Below are positions 43,675-53,826 of a DNA stretch of 64,000 nucleotides, in pieces. Within the stretch, counting starts at the first letter, position 1; each line of letters starts with the position of its first letter. The DNA is from Aedes albopictus (Eukaryota; Arthropoda; Insecta; Diptera; Culicidae): the NCBI RefSeq assembly GCF_035046485.1, contig NC_085138.1, forward strand, positions 433,243,265 to 433,307,264, written 5' to 3'. A program made the translations under genes and the position numbers. The notes under the pieces are model-generated. The model did not search any database. It was given only the letters and a program-made list of their open reading frames with translations, and was not told the origin of the DNA.

Positions 43675-43735
43675 TTAAGGGGCGTGATCGTATCGCCTCT
43701 CAGTCGATCTTGGGCGGGGGGTTTCGTTCAGTGCA

Positions 43736-44299
43736 ATTCAGCCACTGACTGAGTAGAAATTTTTCTCTGTATAGCCAATGAAAGAATTCTAATTTGCTGT
43801 TACTCATACATCGCTTACAAACCAGGAAGCAGCCCCACTGTGGCTCATTCTAATGTCGTTCAGATTTCACATCAGGCAGACCTGTAGCCAATACAGATCT
43901 CATTTTTGTAAATGCACTGTACCTTGTACAGTGCGCATTGGTACAAAAGCTCTGTTCTTCATCTTATGAATATGCTATTGCCCGTAGTGAAGATTCATAG
44001 ATTCCGACGCAAATCAATGATAAGGTTCATTTTCAGCGTAGCGTAGGTGCGTTATAAATGTTTGTTTACTATGCAAAACTATCAACAAATATGTACCTTA
44101 CAACACAGCGTAAAATATTTACCTACCAGGACGTGGTCTGGTTTTATATCTGTGGGCCCACGCAAGAAAAATCCACGCAACTAATTTTCGCGCAAGAGTC
44201 TAAACAGGTGGAATCTCCGCAATAATGCTAGCTAAAGATTTCGCCAGCGCGGCGTCATGAACACTGCCCCATGGGGTGCATGCATGGGGGCCTACACAC
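43736..44299. other. Unassigned segment with old repeat pieces
   Basis: It begins with the CAGCCACTGACTGAGTAGAA word (43737) of the old repeat seen at 24061. Around 43780-43900 it matches the dispersed repeat of 20014 and 21262 weakly. No gene. Confidence 0.4.
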
Positions 44300-44301
44300 C
44301 A

Positions 44302-44755
44302 CACTGAAAATAATCGACACGCCTCATCCATGTTCCTTTACACGTTAATGTATCGTTTAAAACAGCAAGCTATAGTGTAATTCTTTTGAATCAGATGTTG
44401 AATAGTTTAGGTTCTGAACCACTGTATTTTACACATGATTTGATCGTGTTTGACAGTGTGTTTATGTATCGATAATGGAAACGGTTCGCCTATCACTTAC
44501 TGTACATCATCAAACTCGCCCGCGATAAGTATGTCTTCACATGCTTCATTTTTTGGAGAACAGGGACCCGGAACTAGGTGCCTGGTACTAATATTCTAAG
44601 AAAATTAACATTTATGATGCCAAATTAACGTGTTTTACACATGATTTCAAAAAGTGTATCCATGACTGGTTTGACACGTTAAATTCAGATGTTTCCCAAG
44701 TGGTGAAAATCCATGTTTGAAACATATGGCTCGAACGTGTAGAATATTTTCAGTG
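44302..44755 (+). mobile_element. CACTGAAAATA-type MITE, copy 3
   Basis: 454 bp in the same orientation as copy 1, TIR intact. The flanks CA and CG do not give a clean 2-bp duplication. Confidence 0.82.
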
Positions 44756-44757
44756 CG

Positions 44758-45094
44758 TCTTCTCAGGTCATATTGACAGACGGACAGACCATACACACAT
44801 GCAGAGTTGCCACATTTTGAATCTGCAGATACAGGTATATTTTCGGAAAATATCTACATCTGTATTTGATAGCATATAATCTGTTTTTTTTTATCAGTGA
44901 AATAGCTCAACCGATCAAGGGGGGTTAGCTCCAGTGGCGAACGATGAGCTCATCGTATACTATAATTGGGTTTTTAAATTAAGAAAAAATCAATGATTTT
45001 TTATTTTTAAACAAAAGAGCACCTTTTTCTGTGCCGCTATGTTTTTTTTCAGATTTTTAGAACTTTATTTTGGTATCTAAAATCAATTTCAAAG
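44758..45094. other. AT-rich segment, unassigned
   Basis: Contains a few ACAGATTTTC-like words. No gene. Confidence 0.35.
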
Positions 45095-45315
45095 AGATTT
45101 TTTGAAATCACCTTTTGACAGCTGGGCAACTGCTTGACAGTTCCACTCAGTACAAAATGCGACGAGGGGTGATTCGACAAATCGCTCCCATACCAATTTC
45201 AAATTGATTTTTAAATAGGTTCCCGGGCACCAAAATTGATGAAAATTTGGATCTCGGCTCAGTTTGGCATGCAGATTCAGAATATGGAATTATCTCAACA
45301 CCACTAAAGAAGCCA
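45095..45315 (+). repeat. Dispersed repeat, copy 2
   Basis: Matches 37719-37910 with a short extra segment (GGGCAACTGCTTGACAGTTC). Confidence 0.65.
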
Positions 45316-45666
45316 ATTATAATAGCGGGTCCGGGTGTTCAGAATTTCTATGCAGATGTGTCTGGAGAGGCGAATTTCAGGAGTGGTGGAAAAGCCGAAG
45401 ATTGGTTCTGTTGCTCAAACACGGGAAGCCACCTCCGGGAAACTGTTGGTACGAGAGGCTGATGGTCTACACTAAAGTGACCAGATATATTTTGCACTGA
45501 TGCGAGGCACACTTTCCATAACTCAAATTGTAAGTTTTTCAGTGATTCAGTGGCCATATTTGCCAAAAAATCAGTAGTATCGCTATAGTACGGGTTGCAG
45601 GTGTAACAAATAGAAAAGTTAAAATAATTGTTAAGACAGCGAATATACATTTGAAACCATTGGCGT
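45316..45666. other. Unassigned segment
   Basis: No gene or repeat recognised up to the next element. Confidence 0.35.
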
Positions 45667-45807
45667 AGCTAGCTTTTTCTTCCTTCTCACTCACTCTCCT
45701 AAACAAACGCAAAAAATAGCGGGATGCAAGAGGGGGCCTGTGCCCCCTCTTTCATCTCTCTCTTTCTCGTGTTTGTTTAGGAGAGTGAGTGAGATAAAAG
45801 AAAAAGC
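45667..45807. mobile_element. ~140-bp palindromic MITE, hAT-like duplication
   Basis: Arms CTTCTCACTCACTCTCCTAA and complement, with outer AGCTTTTTC on both sides, around a GGGGGCCTGTGCCCCC centre. Flanked by TTGGCGT on both sides (45660-45666 and 45808-45814), matching at 7 of 8 positions if extended. This fits an 8-bp-duplicating transposase such as hAT. Confidence 0.7.
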
Positions 45808-45814
45808 TTGGCGT

Positions 45815-46430
45815 TTTAACATTAAAGTGCCCCAAAAAATTAGCATAAAGATATTACAAAATTATGCCCTGCCTAGTTTATGAGGATATTCTAAGGACAA
45901 GCTTGTTAGAATCCCAAATAGCCGCCACAATGGTCGATATTCGAGCCTACTCATGATTTCAGGCACACAAATCTTGTGAAAACAATGCCAGCTCTTCTTT
46001 TTTGTAACGTTTTTCAAGTGATCAAGGGCAAAATAAAAATTAATGTCATCAGACTTTGAATGAGTGTAATCAGTTTTGAACCTTTTAATTCCGCCTCATT
46101 TGTGCATGTTGAACTGTCGTTTGTCCTTAAAATGTTAGTAAGAATATATTTTTATTCATTTATTTATTCAGTTTCGTCGACTAACGTAGACTAGTATGTA
46201 CATATACATACATTTATTGTTTCATTTCTTAAAGCTATAGTACATATTGTTAATAAAATACATATAAGATAATATATAAAAAAGGACGCCATTTTATCGT
46301 TCATTTAATTTGCGTTTTGATTTTCTATTTTGCGGTCGGAAAATGGATGCGGGAAGTTACCACATAAATGTGTGCATAATTTGTGCTTTTGAAATATTTT
46401 AAGTTTATTTCTTATGGTGTTAAAATATTT
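45815..46430. other. AT-rich segment, unassigned
   Basis: No gene. Low-complexity ATTTATT and TACATA runs near 46150-46280. Confidence 0.35.
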
Positions 46431-46436
46431 CTTTAA

Positions 46437-46551
46437 CCTTTTGGAGCCGATTTGTTTCGCCGCTGTTGACGCAACCTCGCTGGTGTCGAACACGTTTGTT
46501 ATGCTCGGTTTCATCGCCGGGGTCATATATGACCCCTCCGGCTCCAAAGGG
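46437..46551 (-). mobile_element. 115-bp TTAA-type MITE, copy 2
   Basis: Reverse complement of 8748-8862 with few differences. Flanks are TTAA (46433-46436) and TTAT. Confidence 0.8.
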
Positions 46552-46654
46552 TTATATCGCGACAAAGTTAAGTCAATAGTTCCACAGTGTTGATTATAAA
46601 TGTTCATGATTTGAATCAAAGGTTCATTTTTGGCATAGCTTGTGCCAATGACTA

Positions 46655-46767
46655 CCCTTTGGAGACGGCATTTTTGCCTTCCTGGATGCAACCCCGCAGG
46701 TCTAGAACACACTTGTAGAGGCCGGTTTTGATGGCTGGGCTAATGTGACCCATCCGTCTTCAAAGGG
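46655..46767. mobile_element. 115-bp TTAA-type MITE, diverged copy 3
   Basis: Ends CCCTTTGGAGACGG and the complement of CCCTTTGAAGACGG. TTAA follows on the right and ACTA precedes on the left. The body is only loosely similar to the other two. Confidence 0.6.
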
Positions 46768-46844
46768 TTAAACAAGTATCGATTTCGCAATCGCCGTGAA
46801 GGTATGTAAAAGTTTTATTTTGATAAGATTTCAGTTGAATCAAT

Positions 46845-48445
46845 TCACTGCGAAACGATGTCGTTAACAAATAAAACCTTTGCAATTTCCCGACGCTGTT
46901 TCAGTGTTTGAATATTGATAAGCCTACAGCTCGTTTCATAAGATGGAAGAGGAAATGTAGTCCAACCTAATTTTCGAAGAGCATACAATATGAATTGCTT
47001 TTGTACTGATTCCATTCGATCGATTTGCTTACTTTGAAATGGAGACCAGACAATGTTACAATATTCCAAAATTGACCTGACATAGTTATATCGAAGCAAA
47101 ATGTACGTTTATATCGAAGCACAAACAACGAAATTACTCATGGAAACTCATGTTTTTCATTATTGATTTTGTGAATTTCACCCAAATCATTATTTGGGGT
47201 TAATTTCAGGTCGAAATCATCAACATTAGCATAAAAAATATTAAATTTTTCTCCGCTTCGATATAACGTATACTTCGATATAACGTACAAAGAGAATTAT
47301 ATCGAAGAGTACCTGTAAATATGTTTGGTGTGTTACGTTTTTTGCTGAATGCGCATATCATGATATTAAATTACACTTTTTGATGTTTAATTGTAGTAGG
47401 TTTTTGAACACCATGTGTAGGAATGTGAATTTCATTCTGAAATATGTTGATGTCTTCTTGATTCCTTATTTCCATGTGTACATAGTTTCATATCGTCGGT
47501 CGGCATAAATCAGCACTTTTGTTTTCTTCAGGATGAATGAAATGTCGTTAATGTAGAGAATAAATAAAAGAGGGCCCAGATGGGAGGTACTCCTGAAATG
47601 ACTTGAGGGAGGTGTGATGTTTTTCCTTTGACTATTTGTTGGCGGTTTGTAAGGCACGACTCACGGCATTTAAGAAGTCTGGGTTCTATACCATTTTTTT
47701 GTAATTTGAAGAGCAGCATTGGATTGGAATATCAAAGCGGTCAAATGCCTTGCTAATGTCAGTGTAAGAAGCTTTTACGTAATTGGAATTATCCATTGCA
47801 CTTAAGGAATAATTAATGAACTCCAATAAATTTGTAGTGGTTGAGCGCCCTTTATAGAAACCATGTTGCATGTGCGTTCTTCTATTCTTAATTTGGGCAA
47901 ATATATTTTTATTGATTATTGCTTCGAATAATTTGGGAATGCACGAGATAATGGCAATTCCACGGTAATTACGTATGTCAGATTTTTTTGCCAGATTTAT
48001 AAATAGGTACTTATCCTATCTTATAGGATAAGCTTATCCATAATTTGGGGTGTTTCAAGAGATTTTTTAAATAGTCAAAACAGTGGAGTGGTGAGCTCCA
48101 AAGCTAGATAGGTACTTCAAAAATACAGGAGGAAGGCCGTCCGGTGCAGCACCTTTAGAAGTATCTAAATATTTAAGTGCGTTCAGGCTGTCATGTATTG
48201 TCACTTCATTGTGCGTTATATCCACAGAAAATACAGGGATATATTCAAAAGAGTCTCGGTCGCGGTCATGTTGTGTAAATTTCTTGGAAAAATGATGCAA
48301 ATATGTTGCATATTTCGTCTGGATTGTTGCCTACGTGTTCATCAAGATTCATAGAACATGGAAAATTGTCAGATTTAAGATTCGTTTTTACGTACATAAT
48401 TGAAGAAATTCTTAGGGCAAGTCTTTATTTCATTTTAAATTTTGG
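46845..48445 (-). pseudogene. Degenerate Jockey-like non-LTR reverse transcriptase
   Basis: Read on the minus strand from 48445 down, the order is PKNFFNYVR, IFASFFQ, LKYLDTSKGAAPDGLPP (fingers motif), HGFYKGRSTTTNLLEF, DISKAFDRFD (palm A), GPLLFILYINDIS, YAD (catalytic region), and after a gap YVRSILEYCNIVWSPFQS and SVQKQFILYALRKLGW. This is the arrangement of Jockey-type ORF2. It has several frameshifts and stops. A 4-base duplication (CGAC) disrupts the YADD motif near 47495-47503, and a TIR-like insertion lies at about 47085-47325. Not functional. Its endonuclease half and 3' end are missing. Confidence 0.85.
47085..47325. mobile_element. Small TIR-like insertion with CGATATAA words
   Basis: TTATATCGAAGC at the left and AATTATATCGAAGAGTACC at the right flank a ~240-bp AT-rich block that separates the last two parts of the Jockey-like pseudogene. 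CTTCGATATAACG occurs twice inside. Related words (AAATCGAGGTATACCTGTA) are near 50270-50380. The exact ends are not fixed. Confidence 0.45.
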
Positions 48446-50389
48446 CATTGTACTCAAAAAGTGTACAGTGTATTCAGAAAGTGCACAATAAAAATTCGGC
48501 TGATTTCTTACAAAAATAAGCGAGCAGATGGGTGCACTGGTCGAAAGATCATACACACTGAGGCAAAAACACTTGGGATTTTCATAAGTTGTAATTTATG
48601 AATGGACGATTTTTCGGTTTCATTACTCTCTTATTTATTTTATAGCTGGTGTGCTTGCGTTTCATACCTACAACTTATGATTGCCATAAGCGGCATGGTT
48701 GTGAAAAAATCATTATTGAAAACTATGAAAATTGTTACAGTAAGAGTATGGATTCCAATTAGCTGCTGCTTGGACAAACACACATTACTCAAAGATCCGT
48801 TTTCGAAAATGAAGGACATAAAAAGTCGAATTGCCTTCATTTTCTAATTTCTAGAATTCTTTGCCCAACTCAACAACAAATCTGAGATTACGTAAATAAC
48901 ACGATCGGTCGTTCTTAATCGATTTTAACGATTACATAAAAGTGACAAGAAGCAAATTTGACGGTAATTTTTTTGCCACAGAATGTAGCCACTTAAATGA
49001 AAAAAAGTTGAACGCGCTCCTTGTCCTTTTATTTTGAATTATTTATTAATTAAGAAAAATCGATCATTTTACTTACTGAGTAATTCCAAGATACAATGTC
49101 ATTGTTGGCGACTACGCGCCAGCGCGCCTCTATGGTATGGATCTCTACAAAAATCCGACGGCTGTACCCCTCGCCGATAGGTACGGTATGGACAGATGGA
49201 CTGGAATGACAGTGCGGTAAGTCTGTATTGTTCGTATGCAGGAGAGAATGCAAAAATATGCAAATCACGATAGCAATAATGATTACGTTTAGCATACAAA
49301 GTTGTTAAATTTCACAGTGAATTGGAATCCTAGAATTAATTGTTAAAACAGAACTAGATTAAGAATTGTGTTAAGGTAATATCATGCAGTGATGCGGGTG
49401 ATTAATATTTCTAATTTAAAATGTGTATTGCCAGGAATTCGCCTATCGAAATCGTGCTAAAGCACTCAAATCCTACATTACTGAATTGAACTTACGGACT
49501 AGAGTGGTAAACTTACTATTAGCTAAAAACACACACAAAACCTTAATCTAACTTAAATGTTACAGTACGGCACGAAAGTACGGCTACGAAAGTGATTCTT
49601 AATACTACAGTACATTGCATTGCAATTCGAGAGAACATTAGACTGGTTCAAACACAGACCGGACTCAATACAGAAACGGGACTAAACGTAAGTTTATACT
49701 AGCCTATGACCATATGATCACCCTGACATTAACAGTATTGTAACAGAAATTGATATATTTAATGACGACTTGAACTCCTACGCCTTACAGGAAAATAATA
49801 ATCCCTCCACAAGTAAATCCCAAGAAACGGTGGTTCTATTGCGGGTTATTATTTCGGAAAATATTCCCTGTGTTGGCAATTCCCAACAGTCATGCCATGA
49901 TTTAGAATAGATTTAATTCATCCATAATCAATAAAAATGGAACACGAATATTAATTTAATTGCGTCATGAAATTCATAATTGACAATATCGATTTCCATA
50001 AGTATCAGTAGTTGAATTCAATAAGAGAAAACACACGATAATCATAGTTTTTATTCGATGATATTCATGAGCGAAAACTTATGATTTTGTTAAGGGACTG
50101 GATATTGAATTTTTCCCTGTTAATCATAAGTGAAATTTATGGCTTTCAACAATAATCGTAGTGTCGCCAAATCATAAGGGGTTCTTACGTTCTTCCTAAG
50201 TTGTTTTTTGCCTCAGTGCAAGATTACCTTTGTATGGGTCACCTGCTAGCGTTGGGCAATTTTGAATCGATGTTCGCAAGATCGATGTTTTTTTTTTACA
50301 TAAAATCGAGGTAAAATGTACATGAAATCGAAGTACATGAAATCGAGGGTCTACTAAATCGAGGTATACCTGTATATCTCGAGTTTCTT
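48446..50389. other. AT-rich segment without recognised gene
   Basis: About 1.9 kb with no supported coding region. The GC-richer patch near 49100-49220 has no domain-bearing frame. AAATCGAGG words near 50300-50360 suggest the end of a small TIR element. Confidence 0.4.
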
Positions 50390-53110
50390 GGGCAATCCCT
50401 CCCAAGAGTCTAAGTGAATCTCTCAGGTTTCTGGAGGAATCCTTCTTATGGTCTACAGAGTCTCGTTCAGGGTTCTAGCTCATCCTTCTCGGCATACTGA
50501 ACTTTTTTTTTGAGAATCTCTGTTAGGATTCTAGATGAATTTCGCTTAATAATGTGGAAGATCCCCTCTTAGGATGCCTTTCCATAGTGCAGGAGAATTT
50601 CTCTTAGGATTCTAGAAGAATCCGCCAGGGAGTTTTAGGGATATCCGTCTAAGCATTCTGGAAGAATCCCGAGGAAAAATTTAAAACGAAATTTAAATTT
50701 ATCGTTAAATCCATGTACCAAGGCCTTCGTGTTACGTCTGTTTGTCTCTCTCTCTCTCTCTAGAATCTAAGGGAATTCATTTTAGGGTTTTGGGGTATTC
50801 CCTACCAAGGGTGATGTGAATATTACGCAACTCACTGTAACAATCCGTTTTCGACATTCGTAGCAAACTGCAGTAGAATCGCTTGGCATGATACGGAACC
50901 TCGCAATACAGGCGAGTGGCTCCGCCAAAGCTCCACTCCTCAATGAGGCAGCAGCACACTCACTGTCTCGTCATGATGATTGCTGTCACCGATACTTACT
51001 AGAGGAAGGACACGCAAGGGGAATATCACTAATCATTATTCACACCCGACAGGTGATATCCCTTTCAGGATTATAAGTAATTTCTGGTTGATCTGGGTTG
51101 ATCCCTTCAAGGATTCTGGAAGACCCTCAATTGGGATCCCACTCAGAATTCTGAGGAAATATTTTTTAACATTCCCTGGAACTCCTCTCAGAATTCTTGG
51201 AGAATCATACTCAGCATTGTCAGACTTGTGGTGAAACCCCTCCCTGAATTCTGTGGGAATATTTCCTAGGATTCTGAGGGAATCCCACACAGTATTCTAG
51301 TGGTATCCTTCTCAGGATTCTGCGTAAGATTCTTTTATAATTCTGGGGGAATATCACGAAGTACTCTTCCCAAGATTCTCTGAAAATTCTGCTTTCTGGG
51401 GTAATGCCACCAGGATTCTGGGATTCTCTCAAGATTGAGATTCTGGGGCTATATTTTTCAAAATCCTAGGGTACTTCCTTTAAGAATTATCATTTTTTTA
51501 AGAATCTCTCACGAGTTTCTGGGCAGAGTTCTCTAGAGAAATTGAGATTTTGAAGAATCCCTCGCATAGATTTTGTGATTACTCTTAGGGTTCGGAAGAA
51601 ATCTCTCTCTCTCTTCTTGGCGTAACGTCCTCATTGGGACAATGCCTGCTTCTCAGCTTAGTGTTCTATGAGCACTTCCACAGTTATTAACTGAGAGCTT
51701 CCTCTGCCAATGACCATTTTGCATGTGTATATCGTGTGGCAGGCACAAAGATACTCTATGCGCAAGGAAGTCAAGGAAATTTCCTTTACGAAAAGATCCT
51801 GGACCGACCGGGAATCGAACCCGTCACCCTCAGCATGGTCATGCTGAATACCCGTGCGTTTACCGCCTCGGCTATATGGGCCCTACGAAGAAATCCTTCC
51901 CAGCATTTTACGAGAATTCCAGTAGAATTCTGTTTTCTGTATTCTGGAGCAGTTGCTCCCAGAAATCCTTTCCAGGATTCTGGGAGAATTCCTCTTAATA
52001 ATCAGGGTAAATCCCTGACTTGATTATAAGAAGATTCTGTTGAGATACTGGTGTAATAATTTAAAGTATTCTAGAGGATTCACTCTTAGAGTTCAGGGAC
52101 AATCCCTTTCAGGAGTTTAGAGAAATCCATTCAAAGATTCTGGGCAATTGATTGATTGATTTGGCTATATTAAAGAGACTTCCAGACATTCTGGGCAATG
52201 TCTTTAGAAATCTGCGGCAACTTTTCTGTTTTGGGATTACCTTTCAGAATTCCAAAGAATCCATCTCAGGATGCTGGAGAAATCCATTCTAGAAGTTTTC
52301 GTAATTCCTTCTAGGGAGAATCCTCATAAGATTTTCAGAAAAATCCCTCTTAGGTTTCTAGATATTTTTCTCTCTAGAATCTGAAAGAACCTCTTTTATG
52401 ATCTAAGGATTCTGGAGGAATCAGTCGTAGAATTCTAGAGAATACCTTTCGGGATTATGGCAGACTTATTCACAGCATTCTAAGGATTCCACCTAGAGTT
52501 TTAGGAGAATTCTGGGAGAATATTAAAAAGGATTTTGGAGGAATTCTTCTCAAGTTTCTGGGGGAATCCTATCTTCCAGAATTCTGTGAGAGTATATCTC
52601 AGGTATCTTTGGAAAACTCGCTCAGTATTTTGAGGGAACCTTTCTTAGGGTTTCTTCTGGAATCCTTCTTAGGGTTCTAAGCTACGCTTTTTAGGATTCT
52701 GGGTCATTCCTTTTAAGTTTCTTGGGGAATTCATCTTAGAATTCCAAAACTCTTTTTTGTTTTGTGGGAATCTCTCTCACAATTCTAGATGAATTTATCT
52801 CAAAAAAATGTGAAAGAAAAGCTCTTGGAATTTCTCTCATGATTTTGGGAGGATTTATTTTAGGATTCTAGGATAATCCTTTTTAAGAATCTGGAACATT
52901 TTGAGAGAATTTCCCTTGGGATTTTCTTAGGATTTTGAGACTATCTATCACAGGATTCTGAGAGAACTCCTCTCGGAACAATCCGTCTCATAAATATGGA
53001 GTAATCTCCCCCAGGATTCCAGGACAATCCTTAGAATTCCTTCCAAGATACCGGAAAAGTTTTCTTTTCTAGATGATGTCGCTCAGGATTCTGGTGTAAT
53101 CATTTTCATC
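50390..53110. repeat. 23-bp degenerate satellite (about 2.7 kb including a SINE)
   Basis: Repeats of roughly ATTCTGNGGGAATCC followed by TTCTCAGG, with a 22-24-bp (mostly 23) period. The stretch 51245-51340 shows four units in perfect 23-bp register. It extends to 53110 and is split by a SINE at 51604-51886. It is related in wording (GGAATCC/GGATTC) to the 12-bp satellite but has a different period, so it does not keep long open frames. Confidence 0.75.
51604..51886 (-). mobile_element. Full-length tRNA-derived SINE, Feilai-like, copy 2
   Basis: Reverse complement of the 7318-7591 family, with B box (GGTTCGATTCC on the minus strand, around 51805-51820), A box (TAGCCGAGGCGG, around 51864-51875) and an (AG)n tail at its left. 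It has a perfect 9-bp duplication GAAGAAATC (51595-51603 and 51887-51895). It lies inside the 23-bp satellite. Confidence 0.85.
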
Positions 53111-53114
53111 ATTC

Positions 53115-53585
53115 TGAAGAAATTTCTCTAATAATTTACAAATTTACACTAAATCAATCCTACTTTGCACCTGCTTATCCTCTTATTCTTCCAAACTGTA
53201 ACAGCGCAGCGCCTTCCATTCCTAGAACGACCTTCGTCAAGATTAATCTATCGTTCCGACCAATTCAGCGTCTGGGACTGATGGGCATTCCACTTCAAAA
53301 CCTTGCCCGCCCACCTCCTCACTGATGACTGGTGAACATGATATTTGTTTTGATTCCTTACTGCCACCACTTCCATCCAGAGGCAGGCAGGGGCCTCTGT
53401 CTGTTTGTGCCGACATTTCAACGAATCCCATCTCATCAGGCTGGGATAGACCTGTGTGCTTGAGTCATACCTGCACACATCCTTCGCCTGGGTGTTGAAA
53501 ATAGACGATCATTCTTTTCGGCAGGATGCGTTAACTGCTTTGAAAGAACTTCTCAGGTAAACACTGTAACTGTAGGGACGGTAGA
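53115..53585. other. Single-copy-looking flank left of the R1 element
   Basis: No repeat partner within the window, balanced base composition, and an open minus-strand frame (53243-53431). It could be host genic DNA into which the satellite and the R1 element were placed. Confidence 0.35.
53243..53431 (-). other. Possible exon or small open frame, unrecognised
   Basis: 62 codons from ATG to TAA (MGFVEMSAQTDRGP... ending ...DAELVGTID), acidic and Ser/Gly-rich. The frame stays open about 11 codons further upstream without an ATG. The amino-acid make-up looks more protein-like than the satellite frames nearby, but I recognise no family and see no strong splice acceptor. Low confidence. Confidence 0.2.
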
Positions 53586-53594
53586 GACCAAGCT
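53586..53594 (+). repeat. Left target duplication of the R1 element
   Basis: GACCAAGCT, repeated exactly at 59133-59141 directly after the A tail. Confidence 0.9.
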
Positions 53595-53826
53595 TGCGAG
53601 TCAGCCGCGTAGTTGCCGGCTAAGAATAGGACTACTAACCCCAATTCAAGGTGTCAAGCGACCCGTGCCGAGGAATGAGTGATCGAGGGGGTGAAAAAGA
53701 TGCTCGATCTTTAACGGAGCCTGTGGGGCACCTGGGCACCCCCCACAGTAAGCTGTCCCTTACCGCGTTAATGCAGAGCTCTGGCGTGGTGGACATTATT
53801 TCTCGTGCGACTCGTGGGAATCAAAT

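Larger units (their letters stand above)
41789..43733 (-). mobile_element. CACTGAACGAAA-type MITE, copy 4: outer shell of a nest
   Basis: Its left half is 41789-42285 and its right end 43675-43733. Terminal duplications are CA (41787-41788 and 43734-43735). The interior is split by copy 5 (42286-43418) and by a TTAA element (43428-43674). Without them and their target duplications the sequence reads as a normal, diverged member of the family. Confidence 0.9.

Noticed and set aside
8613..46712. Repeated peptide EPEGSYMTPAMKPSITNVFD at 8.6 and 46.5 kb
   Set aside because: It is the translation of the 115-bp TTAA element, which is non-coding and present in opposite orientations.
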